Source: Desulfobacterales bacterium (lineage in GTDB: Bacteria > Desulfobacterota > Desulfobacteria > Desulfobacterales > JAHEIW01). From it: a DNA stretch of 14,963 bases. The position numbers and the translations under genes are program-made. Shown piece by piece: positions 14,282 through 14,963 of the stretch (positions within the stretch are counted from its first letter, which is position 1; every line of letters begins with the position of its first letter). The DNA lies in contig JAQYWI010000139.1 of NCBI GenBank assembly GCA_030145015.1, positions 1-14,963 of the forward strand. Reading direction: 5' to 3'. The notes below the pieces were generated by a model. That model worked only from the letters and a program-made list of their open reading frames with translations, made no database searches and had not been told where the DNA came from.

Positions 14282-14773
14282 TTAATTTAATTTAGTTAAG
14301 TCTATTTTATTAAAGTGTGGCTTTAAATTATTATAGGTTGCCTTGATGTGTTCTGGGATAACCCGAACTTCGCCAAAAACAGTTAACGCATTCGTGTCAC
14401 CCGACCAGCGCGGCACAATATGAAAGTGCAGATGTTCTTCAAGACCCGCACCAGCTACCCGACCCAAATTGAGACCGACGTTATATCCATCCGGTTTCAT
14501 TACCGTTTTTAAAATACCTACCGATTGCTCCACTGTCGCCATTAACTCTCCCATTTCCTTTTTCGTAAGCTGATCGAGAGTAGCGACATGCCGTATTGGT
14601 GCAACCAAAAGATGTCCGTTGATATAAGGAAACTTATTCATCATGACCAGGGTTTCCGCGCCTGAAAAAAGCGTCAGATCACCCTCAGCCTCGATGGCGT
14701 CACAGAATATACAGCGGCTGTCTTTGTCTGCAAGAATGTACTCGATCCGCCATGGTGCCCACATGGTTTTCAT
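14282..14773 (-). CDS. HIT-family nucleotide hydrolase/transferase (Ap4A-type)
   Basis: Histidine-triad protein of 163 residues, of the branch that often starts WAPWR and carries a CxxC. Visible features: MWAPWRIEYI (4-13), zinc-type CIFC (21-24), NKFPYINGHLLVAPIRHV (46-63) and the catalytic triad HLHFHIVPRW (H114, H116, H118). Family members hydrolyse or phosphorolyse dinucleoside polyphosphates or AMP conjugates (Ap4A phosphorylase-like); the exact substrate cannot be read from sequence. The start ATG 14773 has GAGG about eight bases upstream. That site lies at the foot of a perfect 8-bp inverted repeat. mutS follows after 149 bases and seems to have its own promoter. A weak promoter match for this gene is TTGAGT (14916-14921), 17 bases, TAAATT (14893-14898). 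Confidence 0.92.
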   Translation of the reverse strand: MKTMWAPWRIEYILADKDSRCIFCDAIEAEGDLTLFSGAETLVMMNKFPYINGHLLVAPIRHVATLDQLTKKEMGELMATVEQSVGILKTVMKPDGYNVGLNLGRVAGAGLEEHLHFHIVPRWSGDTNALTVFGEVRVIPEHIKATYNNLKPHFNKIDLTKLN

Positions 14774-14782
14774 CGCAAGATC

Positions 14783-14805
14783 CTCAATTTGTAAGTTAAA
14801 TTGAG
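14783..14805 (-). promoter_or_regulatory. Inverted repeat at the ribosome site of the HIT gene
   Basis: CTCAATTT-N7-AAATTGAG (perfect 8-bp arms). On the mRNA its 3' arm ends in the GAG of the GAGG ribosome site (14782-14785). It could be a repressor operator or an RNA hairpin that limits ribosome access. Confidence 0.4.
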
Positions 14806-14936
14806 ATATTCAAGTTACGGGCTTCGCTCCAATTGGAAAGGTGGAATACCTTGTATTTTCATTCAGTTGTAGAAATTTCGGAATGTGTTTTAAATTTACG
14901 GCGTTTAGCTTGAAAACTCAAGAGATTTTTTGGAAT

Positions 14937-14963
14937 TGGTAAAATCGTTGATTGGTTGAATAG
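14937..14963. repeat. Partial third copy of the 9-bp repeat family, cut by the window edge
   Basis: The final bases include gttgattggttgaatag, matching the ATTGGTTGA unit of copies 1 and 2. The arm continues outside the window, so its structure is unknown. The rest of 14806-14963 is AT-rich spacer with no gene that I can see. Confidence 0.4.

Overview
The window (about 15 kb, moderate GC, AT-rich intergenic spacers) is bacterial chromosome. The mix of genes suggests a Desulfobacterota (sulfate-reducer-type deltaproteobacterial) genome: a REC-PAS-HD-GYP regulator, a QueH-type queuosine enzyme, a crotonase, the order HIT gene-mutS-TPR/AMIN/Amidase_3, and spacers full of degenerate short repeats. 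This placement is inference from gene content only.

Left part (1-1690). The 3' end of an integrated element is visible. It holds a tyrosine recombinase gene with its 5' end missing and one in-frame TAG between otherwise well-kept halves. The gene ends 15 bases from the CCA end of a tRNA-Leu(UAA) on the opposite strand, a classic attachment-site arrangement. A perfect 14-bp inverted repeat and a heptad repeat tract follow, then a lone Phd/YefM-type antitoxin with a likely operator and no visible toxin.

Middle (1692-8005). A minus-strand REC-PAS-HD-GYP c-di-GMP phosphodiesterase-type regulator is divergent from plus-strand maf (nucleotide pyrophosphatase). After a 250-bp hairpin-rich element with terminal inverted repeats come yggS (PLP homeostasis) and queH (epoxyqueuosine reductase), overlapping by one base, then a polytopic M48 metalloprotease with C-terminal TPRs. 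Related 9-bp-periodic inverted-repeat elements lie on both sides of the protease gene. Each starts at the stop codon of the gene before it. A small two-helix membrane protein lies beyond on the minus strand.

Right part (8151-14963). All genes are on the minus strand. In transcription order they are a HIT-family nucleotide-binding protein, MutS, a secreted N-acetylmuramoyl-L-alanine amidase with a duplicated TPR-like module and AMIN domain, a C-terminal remnant of an EamA-type transporter, and an enoyl-CoA hydratase. The functions are housekeeping: mismatch repair, peptidoglycan turnover, acyl-CoA metabolism.

No defence or biosynthetic gene cluster stands out. The least ordinary material is the interrupted zinc-ribbon integrase at the tRNA and the stop-codon-abutting, 9-bp-phased inverted-repeat elements. 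Promoters and terminators listed are pattern matches by eye and carry low to moderate confidence.
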